Position numbers and translations under genes: made by a program. The notes under the pieces were generated by a model. That model was given only the letters and a program-made list of their open reading frames with translations, did no database searches and had not been told where the DNA came from. DNA of 57,138 nucleotides from Diphasiastrum complanatum (Eukaryota > Streptophyta > Lycopodiopsida > Lycopodiales > Lycopodiaceae): contig MU833376.1 in assembly GCA_029204225.1 (NCBI GenBank), forward strand, positions 1 through 57,138, read 5' to 3'. Numbering within the stretch: position 1 is the first letter of the stretch; every line of letters starts with the position of its first letter. Shown here piece by piece: positions 11,229 to 21,940 of the stretch.

Positions 11229-12239
11229 TATAGTGAGGGGAGTATTGACATGAATGTATGAATTGTGCACGACATGTGCATGCTGATTTGGAAATGAGGT
11301 GTTGCATAATTCCTTTTGGTATTATCAAACCGTGGGATCATATAGGTGTTGTGAATTCTGCTATGATCTCAAGCATTTAGCTTTAGCTTTTTTCTTCTAA
11401 AGGAGAGAATTTCAAAACAGATATTTGGTTTGATATTTTTCCTTTCTTGCAAGGTTAACTTATGTCATGTTTTGCTAAAAGCTGACACGGATGACTACGC
11501 TGAGTTTGCAGTTTTAGCATTGCCACCTTAGCAATAAGCTATGGCGACAATCTGCTAAAAGCTGAGATGTCATTCCTAAGTGAGTTTGAGAATTAGAATG
11601 AATTTCTAGCCTTGCAAAAAGGCAATACTATGTGTTCAAGTTGGTTAATAAAGTTTACGAAAAAAAGTCAACATAAAAGTTGAGGTCCTAAATCATAAGG
11701 GCATGTGCGCACAAAAAGCTTTGCCACATTGCTAAGAGTTTATTGCAAGAAATTGTTTTTTTAGATGCGCCCTTTAATGCAAGTTATAAATAACAAAGAA
11801 ATCATGCCCCTCTCTTTTCCTTGCATGCTAGCCACTCTTTAGCTGCACCTTTTCATGTGGTCATAAATAGCAAAAAGTTTGCATCCCTCTCTTTTTCTTG
11901 TATACTTCCCTAGGCTCTCAACCAATGATGAGTGGGTATATAGGTGCTCGACTCGTATCATCTCATGTATGGTTTCTATTGTTGTCATATCTCTACTCAT
12001 GCACACACTTTGAATCAGCGTTCCATCCTTGAGGTAAGAAAAAAAAATGTTAGTCATTATGCCACAGTTCCAAGACAATTTGAATTGCATCTAGTCTGGG
12101 ACTTCAAGAAATTTGTGGCCTTTGTGGTATAACACAATATTCTTGTCTTGATTTTTTATTCTTCCAGAATGAAATATTTGGAACTCTTTTGTTACATTTT
12201 CAACAATTTGATAAGCTTCTTCTTATCACTTACATTTAT
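11229..12239. other. Region downstream of the LysM gene, no gene recognised
   Basis: A/T-rich sequence without a supported coding region. It should include the 3' untranslated region of the LysM gene, but I could not fix a polyadenylation site. AATAAA occurs near 11646, which is far for a typical 3' end. Confidence 0.4.
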
Positions 12240-13100
12240 TGATGATCGAAAGAATTGAGCTCATTCTTTCCCAAAAGCTTTGTCAACATATCTGCCACTT
12301 GCTCATTGGTAGAGAAATTATTTAACTCTACTTTCTTGGAGTTACCTTTTCTTGCACAAAGTAGTAGTGTGTCTCAATGTGCTTAATTTGTGGATGAAAA
12401 AATAAAAAAATAATCTTTGTTTGTTACAACAAATAATAGTTGTCGCATCTTGATATAATGTCAGTTTTGACAATAAACGTCATAGCCACACACAATGTCA
12501 TGTACAAACAACATATTTGCCTAAATTGTATTCAGCCTTGGTAGAAAATACTGCTAAAGTTTCCTACTTTTTGCTTGTCCAAGAAATAACTAAACTCCGA
12601 AGCATGAATACATAACTAGAAATGGATCTTTTATCTTCTAAATTTGTGGGCTAATAAGCACTGCAATAATCATAAAGTGCAAGATTACTAGAAGATGCAT
12701 ACCTCAAGCCAAAATTATAAGAACCATTGGAATATTTAAGAAGATGCTTAGCACTTATCCAATGAGTGTCCCTCATATTTTCCATGGATTGAGTTACTAA
12801 CTACATATGTCATATTGAGCCTTAGTCAATTAGATTGATGAGCCAACCAATTCAAAAAACAACATAGAATTTACTTCATCCTCACTCATTCAAGCAAATT
12901 GTTAGTTTGACAGTTGATTTTATAGGCATACCAACTAGCTTACCATCTATCATAGTAAAAATCATTCTGAAATCCTTTCGCTAAGATGATACTAGATTTA
13001 AGAATATTTTTCAAACAAGATTCTTTGACTGAAGTGCAAGATTTAAATTCTATAAACCACTGGTAATTAAAGACTGAACGCATACCAAAATGACAATCAT
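12240..13100 (-). pseudogene. Decayed Copia RNase H / reverse transcriptase tail
   Basis: Minus-strand reading near 12250-12380 gives the end of a Copia RNase H region (phrases like KHIETHYYFVQEKV, then NEQVADMLTKLLGK). Further right, broken pieces resemble the SKKQ...EYN segment and the THWISAKHLLKY segment that precede it in Copia proteins. Stops and frameshifts are frequent and no long frame survives. The right edge is uncertain. 13101-13429 shows nothing I recognise. Confidence 0.6.
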
Positions 13101-13434
13101 CTTCAACTACAAAAAACGTTAGATTACAATCTAGAATCAAACGTAGATACCCAAAATCCTGCTGAATATCAATTCAAATCTTATTCTTAGATTCATTATG
13201 ATTTGTTATCCAATTGAGCGCTCTGGAATACAACCACTAATGAGCTGAGTCTATTCCTTAACTAAGGAATACTCTATCCCAAGAATATTATATGTCCAAT
13301 GCACATAATTTTAACTGATGAACCCAATTGATTCACTAATCATGCATGTTACAAGCAATATAAATCAAAACCATCAGGTTCTGGTGAATTCACACCAATT
13401 AATTTTACTCTGGAGTAATTTGTACCTATGTGGC

Positions 13435-13517
13435 TGTTGTAAAGCTACCTTTACAAGCTTTACTTCCGGCGCCACTGGCGCCAACATTGTCTCCGGCGCC
13501 AGCAGCGCCCCTACTGC
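13435..13517 (+). repeat. LTR1, first 83 bp of the split 5' LTR
   Basis: It starts TGTTGTAAAGCTACC and continues into the GGCGCC-rich segment, as in the LTR1 copies at 21941 and 22782. It stops abruptly where the LTR2 terminus (TGTTGCGCC) begins at 13518. Confidence 0.8.
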
Positions 13518-14334
13518 TGTTGCGCCGGTGCCTCAAAGGGGGTTGGGACTTGAGCGGTTTTCCCAACATGCGCTTAAGTCTAACATTCATCCACCATGCA
13601 CTTACGTAAAAGCCAACTCAGAAACGTAACAAGCTTAACCATTCAGACTTAAGAAAACTGGAATCTTAACCAACCCGAAAGCCAACTCAGAATCCATCCC
13701 CAAAAGGTAACCAAAGGCAAAGACAAGCCACACATGAAACCCAAGGCATAGTGGTCGCCAAACTGACCAATTGGCATAGCGGCAAGCCCCACATCGATGA
13801 TGAGGACCCTTAGGCGCCGGCGATGCAAAAAGGTTGTAGTAAGGGTCCTTCCACTTGGACCAATCCCGGAGGCGAAACTGAAATGGAAATCATCCCCAAG
13901 GATCAACTTTATTAGATTTGGAAGAGGTTACATTCATACATAGACTGACCGGTCTCCGGGCCACCAACACGTGTTGGGAATTATGTCTGGCTCGTGCTGG
14001 TAGAGGGAGCTGAGACCTGGCAACTGGATTCCTGGTGCTGGTTGAGCTGCCCAAGTTTCTGTCTGCCGGACTCCCCCTATAGTTTTGTTGTGATTCGGCG
14101 CACCCCCTCTGGTTTGAAACATAGTGCTTTCTAGTAAAGCACGCTTTTTAGGACTTAGTTTTTATTTTGCTGATTAAGCTTGGCAAGCTTGGTAGAAGCA
14201 GTCTGGCTCCCGGGAGCCGTCCCGGCGGCCGAATCAACTTGCTTTCCTGACTAGGCCATGACTCGAGCTCCAGAGTTAGTTCATGACTTGTGACTACTTG
14301 ACTGGCTCACCACAGGTCGGAGGCTCAGTCCTAA
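13518..14334 (-). repeat. LTR2 (Gypsy), 3' LTR of the inserted element, 5'-truncated
   Basis: This is the reverse complement of the solo LTR2 at 35672-36564, with the same landmarks in the same order: the end CGCAACA, a CGCTCAAGTCCC phrase, CAACCTTTTTG, an AATAAAGTTGATCC polyadenylation-type signal, and GACTGAGCCTCC. About 90 bp of the sense 5' end are missing. It lies downstream of the minus-strand gag and protease remains and is probably their 3' LTR. Confidence 0.75.
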
Positions 14335-14474
14335 GCTGCTGCACTTAGACATTAGACTGAAGCTCACTCCTCGATGAGAAATCCGGCTTACTTTATTAAC
14401 ATGAAAGAAAAAGGTACTTACGGCTCCCTAAACCCTCAGATATGTCATTTTCGTCGCACGTCTGGATGAGTCCC

Positions 14475-15411
14475 CTAGGACTCTAGATTTTTCGTTTGGT
14501 CGCCCAGGTTGAGCTCCTTGAGCTCTGCATCGGCACTTAGATTCACCTTTGATGTAGAAGCTACAGGCAATGTTGGCTCCATTTGACCTCGCATCAGCTG
14601 GTTTGTCACTGCTGGATGTCCTTCGTTAAAGAGGTGAGCTTTTGTTTGGTCACACAAGTTGGGCTCCTTGAGCTTTGCATCGGCACTTGAATTCACCTTT
14701 GATGTAGAAACTGCAGGCAATGTTGGCTCCGTTTGGTCCCGTGTCAGCTGGTTTGTCACTGTTGGCTGCCCTTTGTTAAAGAGGTGAATGAGATTGGGAG
14801 GGATGGTTGGCTCAGGTTCATTTGTGTCGTTCTTTTTCCCCTGGCACAGCTCTGACGACACAAGGTCTCCTGCCATTATATAATAACACAAGGTTAACCC
14901 CTTTTGCCAAGAAGGCCACCACATGTTCGTTAAACCAGCTTAATCCCAAAATAGCATCGAAGGCATCCATCTTCAAGATTGTAAACGTTAGTCGATTCTT
15001 CCAGGTTCCCAGGGAGATTGGTAAGTTGGTTGCCAATCTACAAGTGGTCATTGTACCTTTCGCGGTCTCCACACAAATAGGAGTCACATTTTCTTCACAT
15101 TGGATGTCCAATTTCCCTGTCAGTTTTTCTGACAAGTAGTTATGTGACGCCCCCAGGTCTATCATGAAGTAAATGATCCTGCCTTGAATACAACATTTCA
15201 GGTACAATAACTTTGATCCTCTCGCAGGAGTCGCCATGAGATGTTCACGATACGCCGCAAGTGCCCCTATCTGTTGTAAGGAATTCAGGTTAGACTCCGT
15301 CAAATCCGTTTTTGGGTCCTCTTCGTCATCCTGTTCACCATCTTCTTGATCAAATGCCTCCCTCTCCATCCTATCAAATCCTTCAACGGCAGCCATGATT
15401 TGCTTGTTCAA
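14475..15411 (-). pseudogene. Gypsy protease and protease-RT linker, frameshifted
   Basis: The minus-strand frame at 15411-14818 carries a retroviral-type aspartyl protease fold. LKCCIQGRIIYFMIDLGASH has the catalytic triplet as DLG instead of the usual DSG, followed by DAILGLSWFNEH. A frameshift near 14850-14920 leads to a Ser/Thr/Pro-rich linker in a second frame, which contains an in-frame tandem duplication. Reverse transcriptase, RNase H and integrase are absent: LTR2 begins about 140 bp beyond. The product would process the polyprotein in a full element. Here it is non-functional without pol. Confidence 0.75.
14494..14788. repeat. Tandem duplication of 147 bp inside the Gypsy linker
   Basis: Two units of about 147 bp (49 codons) start near 14496 and 14643 (TTTGGTC...AGCTCC versus TTTGGTC...GGCTCC). 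Both contain AATTCACCTTTGATGTAGAA-like sequence and AATGTTGGCTCC. The translated units (HLFN-G-P-VTNQL..., TLP...STSKVN) stay in frame, so the duplication happened while the frame could still be read. Confidence 0.8.
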
Positions 15412-15429
15412 TGGTTTGGGGCATGACCT

Positions 15430-16679
15430 CCAAGAGTGACCTTGCTAATGACAGTTGAAGCAGCGCATGGAACTGCCCACTGTTGGTGAGCTGTTGCTGT
15501 GACTAGCTGAAGGTCCAACATTGTTTCTTCTCTGGAACCTGTTCCCTCCATTGTTGCCTTGGTTGCCAAACCCTTTTTTAGTTGGGAATTTGTTCACGCT
15601 AATCAAGGCTTGGTTGCCATTTGAAGCTAAGTCCCCCCTTGAAAAGAAGCTCGGACTCGGTCTGGATCCATAAATACTCTTGTTGAGGTTGCGGGAGTAG
15701 CTGGTGCCAATGTGCTCTCATAATCACAAACCATTTCAGCCGCCCGAATAGTTGAATTGAAATCATGGGGCATGTAGCTGTCTATTGCACGTCGGGTCCA
15801 AGACTGCATTCCAGACAAGAGATAATGAGTTTTGTCTGCCTTGGACATATCTTCAATAACCCATAGACTCTGTCTGAATTTATTGAGGTACTCTTGCAAT
15901 GACCCTTTCTGTTTGAGCCCTGATAATTCTGTCCTCAATCTCATGTATGAATCCTTCGGTATGAACTCCTCTCGTAATGCAGTTTTGAATGCGTCCCATG
16001 TCTGGAAATGCATTCCTGCCATCCGGTACCAATTTGTAGTGTAGCCCTTAAAATATGCTAATGCCAAGTTCGTTCTTTCTTCCTCAAGAGTGTTCATTAG
16101 ACGGAAGTAATGGTCCATGTGAAACAACCAATCTTCCACAATTCGAATGTCATGCTCTCCTTTGAAAGTAGGTGGTGCTTTTACTTTGGCAGTCTTCTTT
16201 GGGCCTTCTGTGTTTCGCGCTCGTGGTTCTCTTAGTATCTGTGGAGGAGGGGCCACTGCATTCCCCCTAGTTGCCTCCAACTCTTCAAACCTGGCTTCGA
16301 GTTGTGTTAGCATGTCTCTCATTTCTCTAGCAAGGTTAAATTGAGTAAGGTTCATGGTTCGCAGGGATGTTTGCCATTCTTTCCTTTCTGTTTCTTTGTC
16401 CTTCTTCACCTCGCTAAGCATAGCCGTCATTGCGCTTGATAAGTATTGCCGCATCTTCACTTCAAAGAGGTCTTGTTGCGCCTCTGGCAAGGGTTCATCT
16501 CTTGGTGTAGGCTTAGAAGGGCCACCCATCTCTTCTTGGAGAGGTGCCACTGTGGAGTGCATACGCTCTTTCTTTCTTGACTTGGACCTGGTGCCATCTC
16601 GATGCATGCGGGAGCCGTATTCTCGAGCCAGCTCCTCTTCGTCCGTCAATGCTCGTAACTCATCAAGGTGGTCCTCCAT
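15430..16679 (-). pseudogene. Gypsy gag protein with broken zinc knuckle
   Basis: The minus-strand ATG at 16679 opens a 350-codon frame to 15627. An acidic N-terminus and a coiled-coil-like stretch lead into a retrotransposon gag domain at residues about 170-300 (DWLFHMDHYFRLM, LAYFKGYTTNWYRM, WDAFKTALREEFIPKDSYMR, LQEYLNKFR). The frame then breaks. Near 15430-15470 a CCHC knuckle reads CFNCH, an amber codon, then QGHSWRSC. Gag would form the particle and bind RNA. The stop separates it from the protease at 15411. The leader lies at 16680-16970. Confidence 0.8.
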
Positions 16680-16970
16680 TATAGTAAGAGGTGTACTTCC
16701 AACAGATTATCGCCTCAATCTCTTTTATCTTTGAGACTCTCCCTTCTGTCGGCCGGGCCCCACAACTCGCTTTTCTTCTTTATTAAATCAGCTTCAATGA
16801 AACTATTCCCTCCTCAAACTTAGCACGCTCACATCACCTGAGAGCCAAGTAGGAATCAGGTCATTTGTGTCCAAGCAAGCACACAACAAACGGAACATAC
16901 CAACCAAAGCAAACACAGAGGATCCCTCTCAAGCCACAAACCCCTCCTGAGACCGGACGTAGGACCTTTG
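16680..16970 (-). other. Leader of the inserted Gypsy element
   Basis: Non-coding sequence upstream of the minus-strand gag. It ends abruptly at about 16970, where LTR1 sequence resumes with TTAAGCTCTTGGGGAACGGG. The expected 5' LTR2 and primer-binding site are missing, which indicates a deletion at this junction. Confidence 0.55.
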
Positions 16971-17061
16971 TTAAGCTCTTGGGGAACGGGCTCTAACCTG
17001 TCGGCTGAGTTGGATGGCTTGCTTGGGTGAAAGTTACTCCCTTTGGGATGCCTGCACTACA
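16971..17061 (+). repeat. LTR1, end of the 5' LTR with internal deletion
   Basis: It reads from the GAACGGGCTCTAACCTGTCGG segment to the 3' terminus CACTACA at 17061. Compared with full LTR1 copies, several hundred bases between GGTGAAAGTTAC and TCCCTTTGGGATGCC are missing. Confidence 0.75.
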
Positions 17062-17063
17062 TG

Positions 17064-17076
17064 TGGTATCAGAGCC
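17064..17076 (+). other. Primer-binding site of LARD element
   Basis: TGGTATCAGAGCC lies two bases after the LTR1 end. It is the initiator tRNA-Met type primer-binding site and fixes plus orientation. Confidence 0.88.
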
Positions 17077-18780
17077 GACTGGCCGATCAGCTATGCGGAT
17101 CTCACGGAAATGGCCACTGTTTGGGGTTCATCAAGACAACTGTTGTGCAAGGTGTTGCCCACAGTGTAAACACGAGTGCGTCTACGGTCGAGGTGGTCAA
17201 CAGAACGGGGGACTTGATGAGTCAAAGTGCTGTCATCGAGGTGTAAGCACGGTCAGTTCTCGCAGTTCAGGCCTGGCACTGTCTGCAAGTAGGATGGATG
17301 AGGCAAAGCGCTGCCTAGGTAGGTAAAAGCATGGTCTGTACCTTGTGGGGTGCAAGGCGACATATTTGAACTGTATGGGTTAACCATTGATACAGAGATG
17401 CTGCTCGAATTCAGGTGTAAAGCACGGGTGGTTAGCTACTGGTGCGGGATAGCTGCTGATCATTTAGCTATAAGGGCTATCGACCAAAAAGTGGTGGGGC
17501 GTGACTGAGGCAATGTGCTGCTTAATGGTGAAAGCACGGATAGTTGGAGGGGTGTCCTATGTGGGCTGATTCTGTGATCGATTTGTATGGGCGCGGCTAG
17601 GCAAAGGTCCATTGGCAGGACCATCTCAAAGGGGGTCCTTGTCTTTGTTACTTGTTAAAAACCTGCCTGAGTGTCTTACTTGTATGTATTCGTGGTGAGT
17701 CTTAGTACTCGTGCTTTGTCTGGTTTGCATGATTGCTTGTGATACAAGGAGCTGATGGCTCGAGAATGAACCTTTGTTTTGAAGGTTGATACCATCAAAC
17801 AAAGAGGACTACAGAATCTGTGGAGCGGATTTGCAGTTCAAGTACTCGCACGTGAACGGAAATGAAACGACTCGATGTTTGCAAAGGATGGATGGCTAGC
17901 ATGTTTCTTGGTTTAGTTTCATTTGTGACAACGCCCACCAAACGCAAGCAGGAAGTCAAAAGTTAGAAAGGGCAATTTCAGGGGAGATCTTCTATGGAGC
18001 AGTTGGTCTTCATTTTGGGACGGCCACCTTCGGAACTGAAACTCACTGAGCATGGGTGATATCCAGTATCAGTTGGGTTTTTCCTCAAAGGGGAAAGCCT
18101 AGGATCCTCTTCAGAGATTGGCAACAAGTTGGATCGAGCCATAATCCTAGCAGATGGGAAGCAAAGTGTTAAGGCTTTTTGTTCGAAGAACTCTACTCTA
18201 AGTCCGATCAGCTGATTTTATAAGTGGAGGGGAACTATCACACACCCCTCTCTCTTGGGGCAAATTTTGAACTAAAGTTGATCAAAACGGGAGCAAATTC
18301 AAGGTGACCTAGCCATACTCACATGAGGAGACTGGCGAACTTTGGACCTAATAAGTTGACAAGTGTTTGTTGTGGAAAGGAAAGCTTGTTATAGGCTTTC
18401 TCTAGACCAGCAATGATGAGGAAACATATGAGTACGCTGGCTTGTGTTACGTGTAAGACAGCTGATCAATGAAGGAACTGTGAAAGTTGAGTCTTGCATG
18501 AGAGATTTGGTATTTCAAATGAATGCTAAGGGACAGTTCGCGTTGAGATCGGACTAGTGCAAACTCTAGGTGCATGTGTCTGATTCAAAGAGAGCTACTT
18601 GAAGACAAACTCGATGTACACTTCTTGTTTTGACTTTGAGACAACTAACCAGTGATGGAATTGTGAAAGTCAAATTTTGCGAGACGGACATGGTGCTTTA
18701 AACGAACGCGAAGAGATAGTTTGTATGCGGATCAAACTGGTGTGACCCTTTGGCTCTCCACAAGGTCAATGGTTCAATGG
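17077..18780 (+). other. Internal region of LARD element, no coding capacity
   Basis: No long frame or retrotransposon protein motif was found on either strand. The sequence is shared, in reverse orientation, with the interval about 26150-27850, so it is a true family and not random sequence. The first 480 bp hold the hairpin-module array. Relative to the second copy, about 600 bp before the 3' LTR are missing here, together with the first part of that LTR; the break is near 18780. Confidence 0.7.
17152..17537 (+). repeat. Array of five short hairpin-like modules in LARD leader
   Basis: Modules lie at 17152-17173, 17227-17250, 17308-17332, 17398-17424 and 17515-17537. The general form is GTGCTGCC, 7-12 bases, then GTGTAAGCAC. 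The ends GTGCT and AGCAC are complementary in modules 2 and 5, module 1 has GTGTT with AACAC, and modules 3 and 4 pair less well. Most are preceded by a GAtGAGgCAAA-like phrase and followed by GG. The same five are present in the copy at 27389-27775. Confidence 0.65.
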
Positions 18781-19741
18781 TCTAGAGAGAGAAAGTCCTA
18801 GAGAGAGAAAAATGTGCTTTACCAGCCTGGATAGAGTGCTTGGTATGAGGGGGGGGTGCCGAATCCCACCAATACTATAGGGGAGTGCGGGTTGCGACTC
18901 AAGGAGAGCTCCAACCAAGTCTCAGCCTCCCTTGCTGGAATGTTGTCATGGCTCTCGCCTTGGCATGCCAGTTCCCCGAAGACTAGGGTTGGTCACACAC
19001 TTGAAATGTAACCTTCTCAGATTTATCAATAAAGTGGGATTTTTCTCAAACTAACTCTGATTACCTTCTGGGTTTCAGTGTTCAGTAAAAGCACCAGTTG
19101 TAAGGCTGCTTCAAAATTTTTAAGTTGGCACATAGCTGAGGGTCGTATCCCGGGACGCCAGCGGCATGCCGTCGGGACTATTCGGTCCATGGCGCCAGCG
19201 GTATGCTATCGAGACCATTTGGGTCCAGCAATTGGTTGTCTCCATATTTGTCTCGGCTTGTGGTTCTAAGTGTTCCTTGCATGAACGTGAATGGGTTAAG
19301 CTCTTGGGGAACGGGCTCTAACCTGTCGGCTGAGTTGGATGGCTTGCTTGGGTGGAAGTTACCTGTTTATGGCTGTCCAGTTTGGCATGGCGCCAGGTTG
19401 GCTTCCAGCGCTCGTGACAAAGCTTTCAGTTGGTTAAGTCTAATGTAAGTCAGACCGCTTGCTTGGAATGGATGTTACTCGTTTGTAACGAAACTTCAAG
19501 TTGGTCAAGTTTGATGTATGTCGGGCGGCTTGCTTGGAGGGCAGTCACCCACATCGGGACCCCCAATTTGGCATGGCGCCAGGTTGGATCTCAATGTTGG
19601 TTTTCGGAACTTTAAGGCGGTTAAGTCTGATCGTTGTTGGCAAGTTGGTTGCTTGTATATCAAGTGGGTTTGGATGGCAAAAGTTGAAGGCTAGGAAGCT
19701 AAGTCATGGTTCCCGATTCCCTTTGGGATGCCTGTGCTACA
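18781..19741 (+). repeat. LTR1, 3' LTR of LARD element (5' part missing)
   Basis: From about 18781 the sequence follows LTR1: CTAGAGAGAGAAA, the AATACTATAGGGGAGTGCGGG segment, AATAAAGTGGGATTTTT, the duplicated GGACC...GGTCC hairpins, and the end GCTACA at 19741. The first roughly 260 bp of a full LTR1 (the GGCGCC-rich part) are absent. The target duplication GTGGC follows at 19742. Confidence 0.8.
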
Positions 19742-19746
19742 GTGGC

Positions 19747-20850
19747 GCATGCACAAAAACGAGACATAATGAGTGTACGAGACAAATTTGGTTGAAAAAC
19801 TGTATTAACCATCCACTGACAGGGTTACATGCTTCAGTCCACCCAAAGCTTCTGAAAAGCTTCCATGATTCCAACAACATGCATAGCCATTTGTAGTTAT
19901 CAGACCATCATTTGCCTTCCTAAAAAAATTTACAGTGCCCATGAAAGCAAGAATGGAATCATGCAATTAAGCTTCTGACATTTCAGGGAAGTAAAGCTAG
20001 GAATTTGATTAAGCAAACCAATAGTTATGCCTTCAGTTCTGCTCAACATAAAGAGAATAACAATAACATATCCTACAATCCATGTTCTACCCTCTTTCAA
20101 GTTCTTTCGGAGGATCAGCTTTAAAGAAAATCTTATTCCCTCAACGTGCAATCTTGGAAACTGATTCTAAGCAACTTCCACGAGCAATCAAGTAGTAGTG
20201 CACTGTACCACACTTAAAAAAAACTTGCTCCAAACCAGAATTAGTGGGTTCAAAATCCAATCGATCATCAAGAAAACAACACTTCACCCAGGATGTAAAT
20301 CCAAGTGTTCACAAACTTCCAATTTGATGTAGAACTCGTCTCCATTCCCACCCAAAACTGCATCTTAGCCATGATCTGATACCAATATAAAGACCCTAAA
20401 GGATTGCCCCTAATATGAGTATAGGAGAACACAATAGAAGAGACTATGGAGCCAAACTGCCCAACCAATCTTAGATCAAAATCTGGATCTAGCCCCCAAG
20501 CCACGTCATGTGAAGCAAGAGGAGAAGAGAGAAACTGGTAACCTAAACTCAATATGTCGATGGGAGAATCTGTACCTCATTATATAGAGAGTAGAGTCAT
20601 GTGCATTAAACCATGCAACCCCATGCAAGTCAACTATAAATAGGTCTCATCTCCTCATGCACTCCTCTTGCTATATCTGTCACACAGACATGCAATACTC
20701 CATATGTCTCAATTAGAGTGTCTGGGTCCTCTCAAGGTTATTAGTCACAAACTGGCCTTGACATGAAATTAGATCATGGCATGACCAACAATCTTGAATA
20801 CCGGAGGGCCGGTCTACCATATTAGGACTATTCTATGTCCTTAACCGAAT
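19747..20850. other. Intergenic sequence, no gene recognised
   Basis: No convincing gene was seen. Short open stretches on the minus strand (19930-20151 and 20268-20552) have no family signature I recognise. A TCTGATACCA phrase at 20375-20384 resembles a reverse-strand primer-binding site, but the next base pair is not a TG LTR terminus, so I do not call an element. Confidence 0.4.
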
Positions 20851-21335
20851 ATGGCCATAACACCTAGTGCTATTTTGGATGGAAGGACACCTTTTGAGAT
20901 GCTATTCAAGAGCAGGCCGAGTGTCAACTTTCTAAGAACCTTTGGATGCACATGCTATGTCAACATTACTCTTGATGATAGGACCAAGGAAGATCCATCT
21001 TCAAGAAGAAGTATTTTTGTTGGATATAGTGAGGTGAGTAAAGCCTACAAGGTTTACATTTCTTCTACTAACAAAGTGATTTTTGGTAGAAATGTCATCT
21101 TTGATGAGGGAAACATTCCAAAAGTGTCTTCAAGCATGATTGATGGCGATGTGGACGGATCTAACATTCTTGATGTTGATGAAAAGGATCCTACTTTGGA
21201 TGGTGATGATGATAGACCTTCATCAAGTTAAAAGCCAAGGAGAACATCAAGGAAAAGACAAGTACCTTCAAGGCTCACATATGATCATGTCGAAAATAGA
21301 TGGAATGTGGAACCTCCTACTTCCAATGCATGACT
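20851..21335 (+). pseudogene. Copia integrase C-terminal fragment
   Basis: The plus-strand frame at 20851-21231 reads DGRTPFEMLFKSRPSVNFLR, then TFGCTCYVNITLDDRTKEDP and VGYSEVSKAYKVYI. It aligns to the end of integrase in the intact Copia polyprotein of this window (about 31600-31850). After 21231 a frameshift leads to a PRRTSRKR...PSRLTYD linker remnant. No LTR, reverse transcriptase or 5' part is present. It is a relative of the intact element, not an identical copy. Confidence 0.8.
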
Positions 21336-21399
21336 ACGCCTATCAAAAATTGAACAAGGCAGTAGTGATGAAAAATCACATTCAATATTTAGCAACTAG

Positions 21400-21860
21400 T
21401 TTTGAAATCGCTAGATGCTAAGTGATTACGTAGCCAAACATAAAGTATTCAATTCTCAGACAAATTCTATCAGTTGCAAAAGCAATACAGAGATGCATGC
21501 ATTCTAACATATACTGAATGCAATAAGAAGATAATATTGATTCTGAAAAACAAAATCAGATGCTAATGAGCGCAAGACAATAGCGGATAGAAACCACGCA
21601 CTTTAAGTTGTCTCTGAGTAACTGAGAATAAGTCTGATAACAAGCAGTTATACTGATAAGCAATAGCGCAATAGCAATCTCTAAAACAACTCTAAGAAGT
21701 GAGCTAGATTGCTCAGGAGTGTTCAAGCTCGCAGGCTTGAGAGAGAGAGAGCTAACTATTCAAATGCTTCTTCTGATTACTTTTTATCTGATAATGAAAC
21801 TGTATGAATATAAACAATTATATATATACTAAGAAATTAGGTCGTCAATTGCGATGAGGC
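21400..21860 (-). repeat. LTR3 fragment (solo or truncated)
   Basis: It shares landmarks with the LTR at 4125-4712 in the same orientation: GAAATCGCTAG, ACAGAGATGCATGCAT, AACTCTAAG-AGTGAGCTAGA, TGAGAGAGA and ACTAAGAAATTAGGTCGTC. Both ends are uncertain and no target duplication was found. Confidence 0.65.
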
Positions 21861-21940
21861 TGGGAATATGGCGAGCTATGTGAGTTGAGCTTTTTTAGCT
21901 AACTCCACTTGGTGAGCTTTTTTCAGCTAGCTCCACCTAG

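Larger units (their letters stand above)
13435..19741 (+). mobile_element. LARD-type non-autonomous LTR element (LTR1), with a Gypsy element inside its 5' LTR
   Basis: The outer ends are LTR1 termini (TGTTGTAAAG at 13435 and GCTACA at 19741). They are flanked by the same 5-bp target duplication, GTGGC, at 13430-13434 and 19742-19746. The 5' LTR is split: its first 83 bp precede a minus-strand Gypsy element (13518 to about 16970), and its end (16971-17061) follows. A primer-binding site is at 17064-17076. The internal region (about 1.7 kb) has no gag or pol frame, so the element must depend on enzymes from another element. The 3' LTR is about 18781-19741. Some LTR1 sequence and the right LTR of the inserted Gypsy are missing, so a deletion followed the nesting. 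Confidence 0.78.

Noticed and set aside
17027-17326. Cys/Gly-rich frame just after the LARD primer-binding site as a gag-like gene
   Set aside because: It spans the LTR end and primer-binding site, is not conserved as a frame in the second LARD copy, and its repeats come from the hairpin modules.
19203-19896. Long overlapping frames in LTR1 copies (for example at 19203-19448 and 27682-28107)
   Set aside because: The same frames recur only because LTR1 is repeated. They carry no domain, differ by stops between copies and lie within LTR sequence.
20375-20650. Possible LTR element with a reverse-strand primer-binding site (TCTGATACCA)
   Set aside because: The adjoining sequence starts ATATAAAG instead of TG, no second copy or coding remnant was found nearby, and a 10-base match is weak.
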